DNA from: a virus
Length of the DNA: 22,077 nt
Direction: 5' to 3' (one strand)
IMG/VR virus record: IMGVR_UViG_3300042294_000075
Location: 1-22,077 of that record
The notes beneath the pieces were generated by a model. The model was not told where the DNA came from. It saw nothing but the letters and a program-made list of their open reading frames with translations, and did no database searches. Below are positions 8,349 through 14,842 of this stretch, in pieces. Each line of letters begins with the position of its first letter. Within the stretch, counting starts at the first letter, position 1. A program made the translations under genes and the position numbers.

Positions 8349-8847
8349 GATTAAACTCCATCAAATAATCTTCTAATTTTTCGCCATAGATTGCCATGAC
8401 TTCACTGGCCACCTCTGTCGCATGATTCGATCCGTAGCATAACGCCACGGTCATCAATACCACATCGTAGAATCCTGCACGCCAGACGAAAGAGCGAGCA
8501 TCAGCATGACCAGCTCGTTCAGCTTGATCGGATGCTTGCCACTTTAAAATCATGGTTGCGACTACTGGCGTGAGAGTCTGAGCGTTCTCTATCCAAAAGA
8601 TATTTCGATTCATACCGACCAACGTGTTCCAGATGGTGGCGTTCAAGTCCTGACGCTTAACAATATCACCGTCAGCAACGTCATCAAAGACTTGGATTGC
8701 TCCATAGAGCATCATTAACCAGTCCGTTGCGGGAGCAGGCAGAGCAAGACTCTTTTCTAGGTTCTCTCTAAGCCAATCGGTCATACGAATCCCAAACGGA
8801 TAAGCTGCTGGTGGCTTGATTGACTCAGCGAGAGTATTTTGCCACAT
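8341..8847 (-). CDS. Unknown helical protein with DDxxD-G-D motif, at the P22 gp14 position
   Basis: 168 residues, predicted mostly helical. I recognise it as a type of conserved hypothetical protein in podovirus-like genomes, with no known function. Residues 53-73 read VFDDVADGDIVKRQDLNATI plus W; the DDxxDGD...R pattern resembles the first aspartate-rich motif of isoprenyl diphosphate synthases. The C-terminus has EKLEDYL, loosely like their second motif (DDYLD). Other marks are WQASDQAER (103-111) and SFVWRAGFYDVV (119-130). At about half the length of a prenyl synthase, the resemblance may be only superficial. It lies immediately upstream of the gp7-like gene, where P22 carries gp14, and overlaps that gene by 8 bases. 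It has no clear Shine-Dalgarno sequence, so it may depend on coupling to the gene before it. Confidence 0.8.
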   Translation of the reverse strand: MWQNTLAESIKPPAAYPFGIRMTDWLRENLEKSLALPAPATDWLMMLYGAIQVFDDVADGDIVKRQDLNATIWNTLVGMNRNIFWIENAQTLTPVVATMILKWQASDQAERAGHADARSFVWRAGFYDVVLMTVALCYGSNHATEVASEVMAIYGEKLEDYLMEFNHA

Positions 8848-8856
8848 TTTGGCATA

Positions 8857-9258
8857 TCAATCCATCTCATCTTCACGTTCTTCCCAAGCCTGGCACACTC
8901 TCATGTCGTTGCAAATGAAATTAAGTTTTTCGCAATGGCCACGAAATCCAAACCCTGTGTCGTATCCCGCCATAGGAATGCGCTCGATTTTGACCTGTGC
9001 CATCAGACTGTTGTCATAATACCCGCAGTTTGAGCAATGCTTGCGTCTCGCGTCTTTCTCATCGCATTGCATCGCATCAGCCAGTGCAGCGTAAAACTCA
9101 GGGTTAGCTTTAGGATCGTTGCTTGGTTCTTCTGGCCCGTAGTACCAGTTCTCCACTGCGACGATAAAGTTCTTCTTGTTCTCAGCCGGAGACAAGAACC
9201 CCTCTTCCATTGGTAGCCCTGCAAAACCTTTGGGGATAATCATAAAGTTTTTCATCAT
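8857..9258 (-). CDS. Cysteine-rich protein of unknown function, possible metal binding
   Basis: 133 residues, acidic at the C-terminus. Cysteines at 65, 75, 78, 109, 116 and 122 give a CxxC pair (HCSNCGYYDN) and a later C-x6-C-x5-C group (GHCEKLNFICNDMRVCQAWE). This pattern suits a small zinc or iron-sulphur site; the resemblance to short phage proteins with HiPIP-like cysteines is only loose. The start has adjacent ATGs; AGAGG lies 4 bases before the first and 7 before the second, so a one-residue shift is possible. It sits between two unknown genes of the neck/ejection module, so a minor virion protein or assembly factor are both possible. I do not recognise the family. Confidence 0.75.
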   Translation of the reverse strand: MMKNFMIIPKGFAGLPMEEGFLSPAENKKNFIVAVENWYYGPEEPSNDPKANPEFYAALADAMQCDEKDARRKHCSNCGYYDNSLMAQVKIERIPMAGYDTGFGFRGHCEKLNFICNDMRVCQAWEEREDEMD

Positions 9259-9264
9259 ATTCCT

Positions 9265-9600
9265 CTAAGTTATCTCTCGGCCTGATGCGCGAATCGTCAA
9301 AGACGATGCAGTTCCCGCAAGAGTAGAAATAAACCCACCCGCCTCTAACGCCTGACCCACTAGCTCTGGACAAGTGTAAGTCTCATCTGGCACAATGGTT
9401 CGAGCGTCAACGATTAGGTTTGATGCGCCTGCCGAGCCACTAACCGTCACTAAATTACAACTAAACGTGACATTGTTTGCGCTGGTATTCGTGACGGTAA
9501 ACTTGTCGATAATCGCACGCACATTGGTGGCTGTGTATTGCGTAGTTTGGGCGTTCTCAGCCTGCTTTGCTGGGATCAGCACTTTCACGATGACTGTCAT
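9265..9600 (-). CDS. Small beta-rich phage protein, probably structural
   Basis: 111 residues. After MTVIVKVLIPAKQAE the sequence alternates short strands (QYTATNVRAIIDKFTVTNTS, VTFSCNLVTVSG, LTIRASG) with glycines, as in a beta-sandwich. I associate the pattern of 'YTA...RAIIDKFTVTN...G.FIS.LAG.ASSLTIRASG' with conserved hypothetical proteins of podovirus structural clusters, but no function is known to me. Its ATG overlaps the stop of the needle-like gene as ATGA, so translation is probably coupled. A decoration or neck protein would fit the position. P22 has no obvious counterpart here. Confidence 0.75.
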   Translation of the reverse strand: MTVIVKVLIPAKQAENAQTTQYTATNVRAIIDKFTVTNTSANNVTFSCNLVTVSGSAGASNLIVDARTIVPDETYTCPELVGQALEAGGFISTLAGTASSLTIRASGREIT

Positions 9601-10448
9601 TGGACACCTTCTATGTTGTTGTTAACGGTAAGAATGATCGACGGGATGCCTGGGTGAGGCACAGCAGCAGCAAATGTTTTCAACTCAACACTAAGGTCAG
9701 TAACTGAGAACATTAACTCAACATAGTCGTTGGCTTTTAAATCAAAAAAGAAATTTAATGAAGAAAAAATTTCAGCGTTATTGCCCTGAATCCTGATTTG
9801 ACTTGCGCTGTCTGGCACATCAACACCATTGAGCCTAAACCAAAAGTAAAACTCTGCCGTGCCTCCAGAGGTTTTATCTAACTGAAATGATGTATCAAAA
9901 TTATAGATTCCCTCGCTGTCCACAATAATTCTAGATGCTGGGCTACCAATAAAGACTCCCTGACTTAGATCGGTGGTGTTAAAAGTGATGGCAGTCGCTG
10001 TGTTAATAACTGTCGCAAGTTGTGTGGTTGTGTCATAAAACGAGCCATATCTTGCACGCTTAAACTCTCTGGGTGGTGGAGTCATCTGCAAGCCTTCGAC
10101 CGCCTTCCTTAAATTATCTATCGACTCAAGTGTTGGAGTGATTTGCAAACCCTCAACCGCCTTTCTTAAATTATCTATCAATGCAAGAGCTTGATTTGCT
10201 TTACTCTCTGCTAACGCAGCGTTAACCGCTGATTCCTGTGCTTGAGCCGCTATTTGTGCCAAAGCATCATTGGCTGATGACTGGGCTAATCCAGCCTCAA
10301 AGTCGATAACAACAATGCCATCCGGTACATCAACAACGGTATCAGCGACAGCAAACAGATTCTCAAATTGCTTGATCTGCTCTGGACTAGATAGAAATTC
10401 AGCAAGCTGGTCTCTTGTGAGTCCGAGTGGTCTAACTATCTTGGCCAT
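9597..10448 (-). CDS. Tail-needle/fibre-like protein with C-terminal C1q/TNF-like knob
   Basis: 283 residues in three parts. Residues 1-35 (LTRDQLAEFLSSPEQIKQFE) form a short helical motif seen at the start of phage structural proteins. Residues 50-125 are alanine/glutamine-rich and helical, probably coiled coil, and contain a duplicated 19-residue unit starting IDNLRKAVEGLQ (91-109 and 110-126). From about 135 a beta-rich domain follows (FNTTDLSQGVFIG, GIYNFDTSFQLDKTSGG, FYFWFRLNGVDVPDSA, ending PSIILTVN), which I read as a C1q/TNF-like jelly roll common at fibre ends. P22 has the gp26 tail needle directly after gp10, and Sf6 gp26 ends in a TNF-like knob, so a needle that plugs the tail is the best positional guess. 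Start overlaps the gp10-like stop as TAATG. A fibre tip is the alternative. Confidence 0.7.
   Translation of the reverse strand: MAKIVRPLGLTRDQLAEFLSSPEQIKQFENLFAVADTVVDVPDGIVVIDFEAGLAQSSANDALAQIAAQAQESAVNAALAESKANQALALIDNLRKAVEGLQITPTLESIDNLRKAVEGLQMTPPPREFKRARYGSFYDTTTQLATVINTATAITFNTTDLSQGVFIGSPASRIIVDSEGIYNFDTSFQLDKTSGGTAEFYFWFRLNGVDVPDSASQIRIQGNNAEIFSSLNFFFDLKANDYVELMFSVTDLSVELKTFAAAVPHPGIPSIILTVNNNIEGVQ
10082..10180 (-). repeat. 57-bp tandem duplication in the needle-like gene
   Basis: Two adjacent copies 57 bases apart; for example, plus-strand AAATTATCTATC occurs at 10111 and again at 10168. Each encodes the 19-residue unit beginning IDNLRKAVEGLQ. The nucleotide copies are still similar (the CCGCCTT and AAATTATCTATC segments are shared), pointing to a fairly recent in-frame duplication that lengthens the helical shaft. 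Confidence 0.88.
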
Positions 10449-11854
10449 TAGTAAGCCAACCCTTCAATCTTGGCTTCAAGACGCACAAAAGAAATATGCG
10501 AGTCGCTGTCCCCTCGAAACTTCTGGATTCTAAAGTTTCTCATGTGTCCCTGCTGAAACCATGCCAGACGTTTACTTGTGTTTCCTATTGTGCCAACCTT
10601 GATAAACTTCTCTTGGCTAAACGACAATCCATCTAGCGAATAACTGGTGCTGATTTGCGGATCAATGCCCAAAGCCACCCGACCCGTTAAGGTGACCAAC
10701 TCCATGTCATAAAATATCGCCCCTTTGCCCTCGTTGTAGACGATCAGAGTGCCAAACTCCCAGCGCACTTGTTCGCCCCAGTGCGAGCCGATTGTGTCCA
10801 CCAAATAGCCAATGTTGCTCGACTGCGGATCGCCCACCAACCATTTGTCATAGGCATAAACTAGATTTCTAGCTCGATAAGCTGCGAACCCTACAACTGT
10901 GGATACGAGCGTAAACCAAACAAAGTCTTGCAAAGTCTGCGATGCAGCCGAGTCATAAACTAACGTTCTGTCAGGCAGATGAATATAAAGATGCTGATGC
11001 GCTCGATCATTTCGAGCCTCTAGCTTGACAGTGGCCAGCTGCGCTTCTGTAAATTGCAGGAGAATTTCATCAACTTCTTGGGTGCTGATTTTCTTGGCTG
11101 TGCCATTCGCACCGAGGTAGATGCCAGGGGCTTCATTGCGACCACTTCCTAGAAATGCAATCGTCTCTTCATATACACAGCAGGCAAACGTACCGACCAC
11201 GCCTTTCTGAACCTGTGCGCCATCAATCCGTTGGAATGGAAATAAGTCACCACCCACGTTATCAAACACCTCAATGGTGTTTCTATTTAGAGCATAGACT
11301 TCGTTTCTGAGCTTTAATAAGGCCACCACAGGGTCAGGATCGACCTCAGAGCTGCCGTATTTTAAAGGGTTGACTTGGAATGGGTCTGTGAGTTCTGTGA
11401 CCACCAAGAACTCGCCATCAGTGGTCATAAAGTAACCATCGACCCACACCACATCTAAAACCACACCTAGATCAGGATCAGTGACTTGAGCGAGGGTTAC
11501 TTCGTCCCAGTAATACAAACGCCCACCAGAGGCAATTGCTAACAGATCAAAGCTGTAATCAAAAGTGACCAACTCACCTTCTGGTCCACCGACATCGCCG
11601 AGAATCGTCACTGCACCCGCATTTGAAATCTCAACGAGCTTAGTACCCATCACACGATACAGTTGGCCTTGCCAATTGATCCCGCCTCGGTCAGCACCTG
11701 GTCCTGTTCCGTTGGCAACAATCCCATCCGCAGGACGCAAGTATCCATTGCTGATCCCGCTTTGCTTTGGAGTCGGCACAAGATTGACTGGATAAGACGT
11801 TCTCAAGTCTGGCCCGTTGTCAGTAAATATGCCGGACAAAATAGGGATTTGCAT
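10448..11854 (-). CDS. Packaged-DNA stabilisation / tail hub protein (P22 gp10-like)
   Basis: 468 residues, near the 472 of P22 gp10. The N-terminus (TDNGPDLRTSYPVNLVPTPK) and the chain of beta strands with WDEVT, VDGYFMTTDGEFLVVTEL, NRNTIEVFDNVGGDLFPFQR and AFLGSGRN match the Phage_stabilise (P22 gp10) family, a beta-propeller-like hub. In P22, gp10 binds below gp4 and holds packaged DNA in the head before needle and spikes attach. Upstream lie the gp4-like gene and a cassette of small genes; downstream is the needle-like gene, as in P22. The ATG follows the previous TAA directly (TAAATG), with AAGG about a dozen bases upstream, a weak site. Confidence 0.87.
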   Translation of the reverse strand: MQIPILSGIFTDNGPDLRTSYPVNLVPTPKQSGISNGYLRPADGIVANGTGPGADRGGINWQGQLYRVMGTKLVEISNAGAVTILGDVGGPEGELVTFDYSFDLLAIASGGRLYYWDEVTLAQVTDPDLGVVLDVVWVDGYFMTTDGEFLVVTELTDPFQVNPLKYGSSEVDPDPVVALLKLRNEVYALNRNTIEVFDNVGGDLFPFQRIDGAQVQKGVVGTFACCVYEETIAFLGSGRNEAPGIYLGANGTAKKISTQEVDEILLQFTEAQLATVKLEARNDRAHQHLYIHLPDRTLVYDSAASQTLQDFVWFTLVSTVVGFAAYRARNLVYAYDKWLVGDPQSSNIGYLVDTIGSHWGEQVRWEFGTLIVYNEGKGAIFYDMELVTLTGRVALGIDPQISTSYSLDGLSFSQEKFIKVGTIGNTSKRLAWFQQGHMRNFRIQKFRGDSDSHISFVRLEAKIEGLAY

Positions 11855-12151
11855 TTACTTTTTCGCCTTATTTCTGGCAGAGATTTTCTTGGCTTTTGCT
11901 TGTGCATCATCCTTAGACGATGCGCCCCAAGCTCGCAAACTTAAAAGCAACCTCGTTGGCTCTCCGTCTTTGTACTCTGGCCCTGCGTTGCCTGCCATGC
12001 GTGCCAAGAAACTAGCTCGGCGTGGATTGTCACCCGACTTAACTGGAGCTTTAAGATTCATGCCTTCAGCCTTTGCGCTTGCTCGACCCTTGGCATTCAG
12101 CCCACCCTTTGGGTTCTGACCTTCTTTGCGAGCATAGGCTGGTGTTTTCAT
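11855..12151 (-). CDS. Small basic protein with GLNAKGR / RRASFLARM motif, unknown function
   Basis: 98 residues, strongly basic. The order of motifs (PKGGLNAKGRASAKAEG, then LKAPVKSGDNPRRASFLARM, then DGEPTRLLLSLRAWG) is one I associate with an uncharacterised family found in environmental phages and in some giant viruses. No enzyme motif is visible. The C-terminus is a lysine-rich tail (KAKKISARNKAKK). Its ATG overlaps the preceding gene as ATGA with AAGG upstream, and its stop abuts the gp10-like start. Last of three consecutive basic genes; virion-packaged nucleic-acid binding is possible but unproven. Confidence 0.8.
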   Translation of the reverse strand: MKTPAYARKEGQNPKGGLNAKGRASAKAEGMNLKAPVKSGDNPRRASFLARMAGNAGPEYKDGEPTRLLLSLRAWGASSKDDAQAKAKKISARNKAKK

Positions 12152-12381
12152 CTATAAGCCTTCGTCTTGGCTGCTACCTTCTTTGGCTGCTTGGCGAACT
12201 GTTCGCCCTTTGCTGTAGCTTCCCGCTTGGCTTTAGTGGTCGCTGCATACTCAGCGGGTGAGAGTGCCTCAATAGCAGCCTTGGGCAAGTAACGCTCGCC
12301 TGTCTCAGAAGAGGGTTTCCCAGACTTAGTTCCCCAATCTTGCCGACCCCAATCCTTGAGGCTTTTCTGCGATGCTTTCAT
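12148..12381 (-). CDS. Small basic protein, DUF5872-like, unknown function
   Basis: 77 residues, strongly basic. The pattern SLKDWGRQDWGTKSGKPS followed by GERYLPKAAIEALSPAEYAA and a lysine-rich KAKREATAKGEQ tail resembles the DUF5872-type proteins of environmental phages and large DNA viruses; the label comes from memory of the motif, not a search. GGAGG lies about 10 bases before the ATG, and both ends overlap neighbours as ATGA. No known function; the paired tryptophans and proline-containing core suggest a small folded domain rather than a simple basic peptide. Confidence 0.8.
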   Translation of the reverse strand: MKASQKSLKDWGRQDWGTKSGKPSSETGERYLPKAAIEALSPAEYAATTKAKREATAKGEQFAKQPKKVAAKTKAYR

Positions 12382-12563
12382 TTATAGCCGCCTCCCTTCT
12401 CTTTGTACTTCTTTGCTAAAAGTTGGGCTTTTCTTGCAGACCATTCACCAGCTGCCGTACCTTGCACAGCCGAACCCTTAATCTCCGAAAACAGACGCTT
12501 TCGCATTGTTGGCTTCGTATAGTTGCCAGCTTCGTTAACAGAGGATTTAGGCTTGGTGGCCAT
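12378..12563 (-). CDS. Small basic protein with NYTKPTMRKRLF / WSARKAQLLAK motif, unknown function
   Basis: 61 residues from the ATG at 12563, which overlaps the stop of the gene before as TAATG. I reject an upstream extension that would add MGCWIPWCGSCI, because it only reads the other frame of the preceding gene's end. The sequence NEAGNYTKPTMRKRLFSEIK followed by GEWSARKAQLLAKKY is a compact basic motif that I recognise as recurrent in environmental phage genomes, with no assigned function. It is the first of the three-gene basic cassette between the fibre-like gene and the gp10-like gene. Confidence 0.78.
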   Translation of the reverse strand: MATKPKSSVNEAGNYTKPTMRKRLFSEIKGSAVQGTAAGEWSARKAQLLAKKYKEKGGGYK

Positions 12564-13816
12564 TATGCAACTACCGCACCACGGAATCCAACAACCCACC
12601 AGTCAGTACCAGCGAACTGGAGAGTCACAGAATCACCAACTGCATTGAATGTGATTGTGGTTGCGCTTCCAAGGTTGGTCGGTGTCAAAACACCAGTATC
12701 ACCACCAGCGGCTTCTGCAACATAAATAATCGTTTTGATCTGGCCTTGTGCGCCATCTGCAAGCGTCAGCGCATTACCCGTAGCAGTTGAAGTAAATGCT
12801 GTGGCTAGACTTGTGATATTGACCGCACCAGCACCACTTAATGCCTGAACTGTTCCAGATGCACCTGTGCCGCCATTTGCAACTGGCAACGCACCAGTCA
12901 CGCCTGTCGTTAGCGGCAAGCCAGTGCATAAAGTAAGCACGCCTGATGTTGGAGTTCCAAGAATAGGAGCGATCAATGTTGGCGTGTTTGCAAATACGTT
13001 TGCGCCTGTGCCAGTTTCATCAGTTAATGCTGCTGCAAGGTTTGCGCTCGATGGGGTAGCCAAAAATGTTGCCACATTCGCAGCCAAACCAGAAACGCCA
13101 GTGGCGATTGGCAAACCAGTGCAATTGGTCAATGTTCCAGACGCTGGTGTGCCTAGAATCGGTGTCACCAATACCATGCTGGTTGATGTGCAAGCAGAAA
13201 TATTGCCGCTTGTAACCGTCCCTAAAATCGGTGTGACTAAGGTCGGACTGGTGTTAAACACTAACAGCCCTGTCCCTGTCTCATCGGTCATTGCTGCCCG
13301 TAGATTCGCACTGGTTGGGTTTGTTAAGAATGCCTGAACACCAGCCGCAAAGACAGTCTCAGCGTTAATCTGATACCAAGAATTTGTTGGCTGATAAAAT
13401 CTGATTGCTGTAGCTGATCCTGCTCCCAAAAATGATACGCCACCATAAATAGCAGATGCACCATTTAACGCAATCGTCAAAGAGGTGATTTCCTGCGTCG
13501 ATGTAATCAGCACAGTCGTACCATCCGGCACGCCAGTGTTCAGGGGCAACGTAATCGTGCCAGTGGCCAACGTACTAGCAGGCTGCAAGAGCATCCATTG
13601 GTCGTTACTGACCGGTGTCGGAACGGTGATGTTAAAACCAGAGCCTGGTACATACAGGTTGACCGAAAGAGTCGGAGAGGCAAAGCTCTGTTGAAAGAAT
13701 GTCAGCAAACTGCCAATTGACGTTCTGCGAGCATCACCATTGTTTGGCGAGTAAACGGGCAGCTGATCTCCGCTTGAAATTGTGCTGAGTACGGGCAATT
13801 GATTGATGGTTGGCAT
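12563..13816 (-). CDS. Repeat-containing fibre/collar-like structural protein
   Basis: 417 residues, low in charge and rich in T, G, A and S. Residues 1-45 (MPTINQLPVLSTISSGDQLP) look like a virion-attachment segment seen at the start of phage fibres. Residues about 159-205 and 247-293 are two copies of a unit with SANLxAAxTDETGTG, PTL-x-x-PILGT and TSG. The phrase LTNCTGLPIATGVSG / LTLCTGLPLTTGVTG also recurs, followed by ALPVANGGTGASG, a typical phage-fibre turn. The end is a beta-rich domain (from about 345) finishing FAGTDWWVVGFRGAVVA. AAGGA lies about six bases before the ATG, overlapping the gp4-like stop region. P22 has nothing here, so it is an inserted appendage gene; collar or side fibre is my inference. 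Confidence 0.75.
   Translation of the reverse strand: MPTINQLPVLSTISSGDQLPVYSPNNGDARRTSIGSLLTFFQQSFASPTLSVNLYVPGSGFNITVPTPVSNDQWMLLQPASTLATGTITLPLNTGVPDGTTVLITSTQEITSLTIALNGASAIYGGVSFLGAGSATAIRFYQPTNSWYQINAETVFAAGVQAFLTNPTSANLRAAMTDETGTGLLVFNTSPTLVTPILGTVTSGNISACTSTSMVLVTPILGTPASGTLTNCTGLPIATGVSGLAANVATFLATPSSANLAAALTDETGTGANVFANTPTLIAPILGTPTSGVLTLCTGLPLTTGVTGALPVANGGTGASGTVQALSGAGAVNITSLATAFTSTATGNALTLADGAQGQIKTIIYVAEAAGGDTGVLTPTNLGSATTITFNAVGDSVTLQFAGTDWWVVGFRGAVVA
12938..13342 (-). repeat. Two direct coding repeats 264 bp apart in the fibre-like gene
   Basis: The segments 13202-13342 and 12938-13078 encode matching units of about 47 residues (SANLRAAMTDETGTG versus SANLAAALTDETGTG, then VTPILGT versus IAPILGT). 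A further half-copy (LVTPILGTPASGTLTNCTG) lies between them. The protein identity is clear by eye while the DNA is only moderately similar, as expected of an old fibre repeat. Confidence 0.85.
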
Positions 13817-13825
13817 AGCTGTTCC

Positions 13826-14308
13826 TTAGTTGTATTCGATTGGACCATCTGGACCAGCGTCCACAGGAAAATAGGGTGGTCGTACAAATGGGTTGTCGTA
13901 AACTCGCCAAGGCTTGTTGCCTGCGCCAGAGGGCATTGTGCCAGGCAACTGCTGCTCCAGAGGGAATGTCGCACGCTGTAGCAAAATGTCGTAGCCTTGT
14001 TTGGCCACAACCTTGGTCTCTGGCATCACTTGTTTGCCATAACTTGGCGCAAGTCTGATACCTAGAGAGCAAATAATCGCCTCATACGCTGAATCAGGCA
14101 CGTTGGTCTCTTCGTCCAGATCACCATCTTGTGGGCTTGATGGGATGGGATAGCCCAAGCGAATACCCTTGGCGTTCCAATCTGCCATCATCGCATCGAG
14201 TCTGCGTCTGGCCGTGTCAATTTGCTCTGGCTGCAAGTCAAAGACATAGGATGCAAGCCCGATTTCTTCCAGCGCAGCTGAGATAAATTGCCGCTTGCTA
14301 TAACCCAT
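13826..14308 (-). CDS. Head-completion / tail accessory factor (P22 gp4-like)
   Basis: 160 residues against 166 in P22 gp4. The pattern FISAALEEIGLAS, RRLDAMMADWNAKGIRLGYP, AYEAIICSLGIRLAPSYGK and the late LPGTMPSGAGNKPW match the P22_Tail-4 family (P22: LDAM/EAMMAEW..., RMPTGSGN). In P22, gp4 binds the portal and is the platform for gp10; it also has reported peptidoglycan-hydrolase activity, which I cannot confirm from motifs here. AGGAGG lies five bases before the ATG, within the end of the previous gene. Gene order portal-scaffold-coat-gp4-gp10 supports the call. Confidence 0.87.
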   Translation of the reverse strand: MGYSKRQFISAALEEIGLASYVFDLQPEQIDTARRRLDAMMADWNAKGIRLGYPIPSSPQDGDLDEETNVPDSAYEAIICSLGIRLAPSYGKQVMPETKVVAKQGYDILLQRATFPLEQQLPGTMPSGAGNKPWRVYDNPFVRPPYFPVDAGPDGPIEYN

Positions 14309-14309
14309 G

Positions 14310-14654
14310 TCAGCCTCCTAGTGCTGTTTCAATGAGTAAACTCAATTTCTTGTCTGACGTTCTGCCATCGAATTTTATGCCAAGCTCGCGAGCTTTGATA
14401 GCCATTTCTTCGCGTGTCGGGGCAGACTCATTGATTGATTCGGTAACCTCTGTCACCTCGACAATCTCAAACACCTCAACGACCTCAACAGATTCAACTG
14501 GCTCTCTCACACGCACATTCATAGGCGATGGGAAATAAACCTTAATAGCTTTTCGCTCAATCTGAGCCTGCTTCTTGGCTTTCTTCTTGGCAAGACGCAC
14601 CTCTCGCAATTTAGAGAGAGGTGCATTCTTAATAATTGCTGCTGACTTAATCAT
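14310..14654 (-). CDS. Small protein with basic N-terminus, acidic middle and HeH/LEM-like C-terminus
   Basis: 114 residues in three parts: a lysine/arginine-rich helix (about 14-36, LAKKKAKKQAQIERKA), an acidic valine/glutamate stretch (51-75, EPVESVEVVEVFEIVEV) and a C-terminal unit (80-111, with ARELGIKFDGRTSDKKL) matching the HeH/LEM helix-extended-loop-helix pattern found at the ends of phage head proteins. HeH/LEM units are thought to bind nucleic acid or protein partners. It overlaps the preceding small gene as ATGA and lacks its own Shine-Dalgarno sequence. Position between coat and gp4 suggests a head-assembly or neck role; P22 has no equivalent here. Confidence 0.78.
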   Translation of the reverse strand: MIKSAAIIKNAPLSKLREVRLAKKKAKKQAQIERKAIKVYFPSPMNVRVREPVESVEVVEVFEIVEVTEVTESINESAPTREEMAIKARELGIKFDGRTSDKKLSLLIETALGG

Positions 14655-14788
14655 TTCTTTTTTGCGTCTTTCTTAGCAGGCTTGTTCATGCTGTAAGCCA
14701 TAGCCACGGCTTGCTTTTGGGGCTTGCCAGCTTTCATTTCTTTCTTAATAGTCTTGGACATCATATCGCCCATCTTCTTACCCATCAT
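14651..14788 (-). CDS. 45-residue lysine-rich protein with KQAVAMAYS motif (DUF6496-like)
   Basis: Read by hand: 45 codons beginning MMGKKMGDMMSKTIKKEMK, then KPQKQAVAMAYSMNKPAKKD, then TGA. AGGAG lies six bases upstream of the ATG at 14788, and the stop overlaps the next gene as ATGA, so it fits the operon well despite its length. The K-x-x-KQAVAxAYS core is the motif of small basic phage/bacterial proteins such as DUF6496; the family label is from memory. No function is known. It is the fourth small basic protein in this operon. Confidence 0.72.
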   Translation of the reverse strand: MMGKKMGDMMSKTIKKEMKAGKPQKQAVAMAYSMNKPAKKDAKKK

Positions 14789-14794
14789 AGCTTT

Positions 14795-14799
14795 CTCCT
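14795..14799 (-). promoter_or_regulatory. Strong ribosome binding site of the 45-residue gene
   Basis: AGGAG on the minus strand, six bases before ATG 14788. It supports the very short gene as real, since the site serves no other start. Confidence 0.7.
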
Positions 14800-14808
14800 G
14801 AAAGTTAA

Positions 14809-14834
14809 ACAGGCCAACATCTCTGCTGGCCCGT
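14809..14834 (-). terminator. Intergenic stem-loop after the putative decoration gene
   Basis: In the 54-base gap, ACGGGCCA and TGGCCTGT on the minus strand pair over 8 positions (one G-U) with a 10-base loop. A TTT-containing but not U-run sequence follows. It may be a weak terminator, an attenuator lowering expression after the abundant head genes, or an mRNA-stabilising hairpin. Confidence 0.35.
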
Positions 14835-14842
14835 CAGGTTTA

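Noticed and set aside
12867-13337. 156-codon plus-strand frame opposite the fibre-like gene
   Set aside because: It mirrors the internal repeats of the minus-strand gene and has no start signal.
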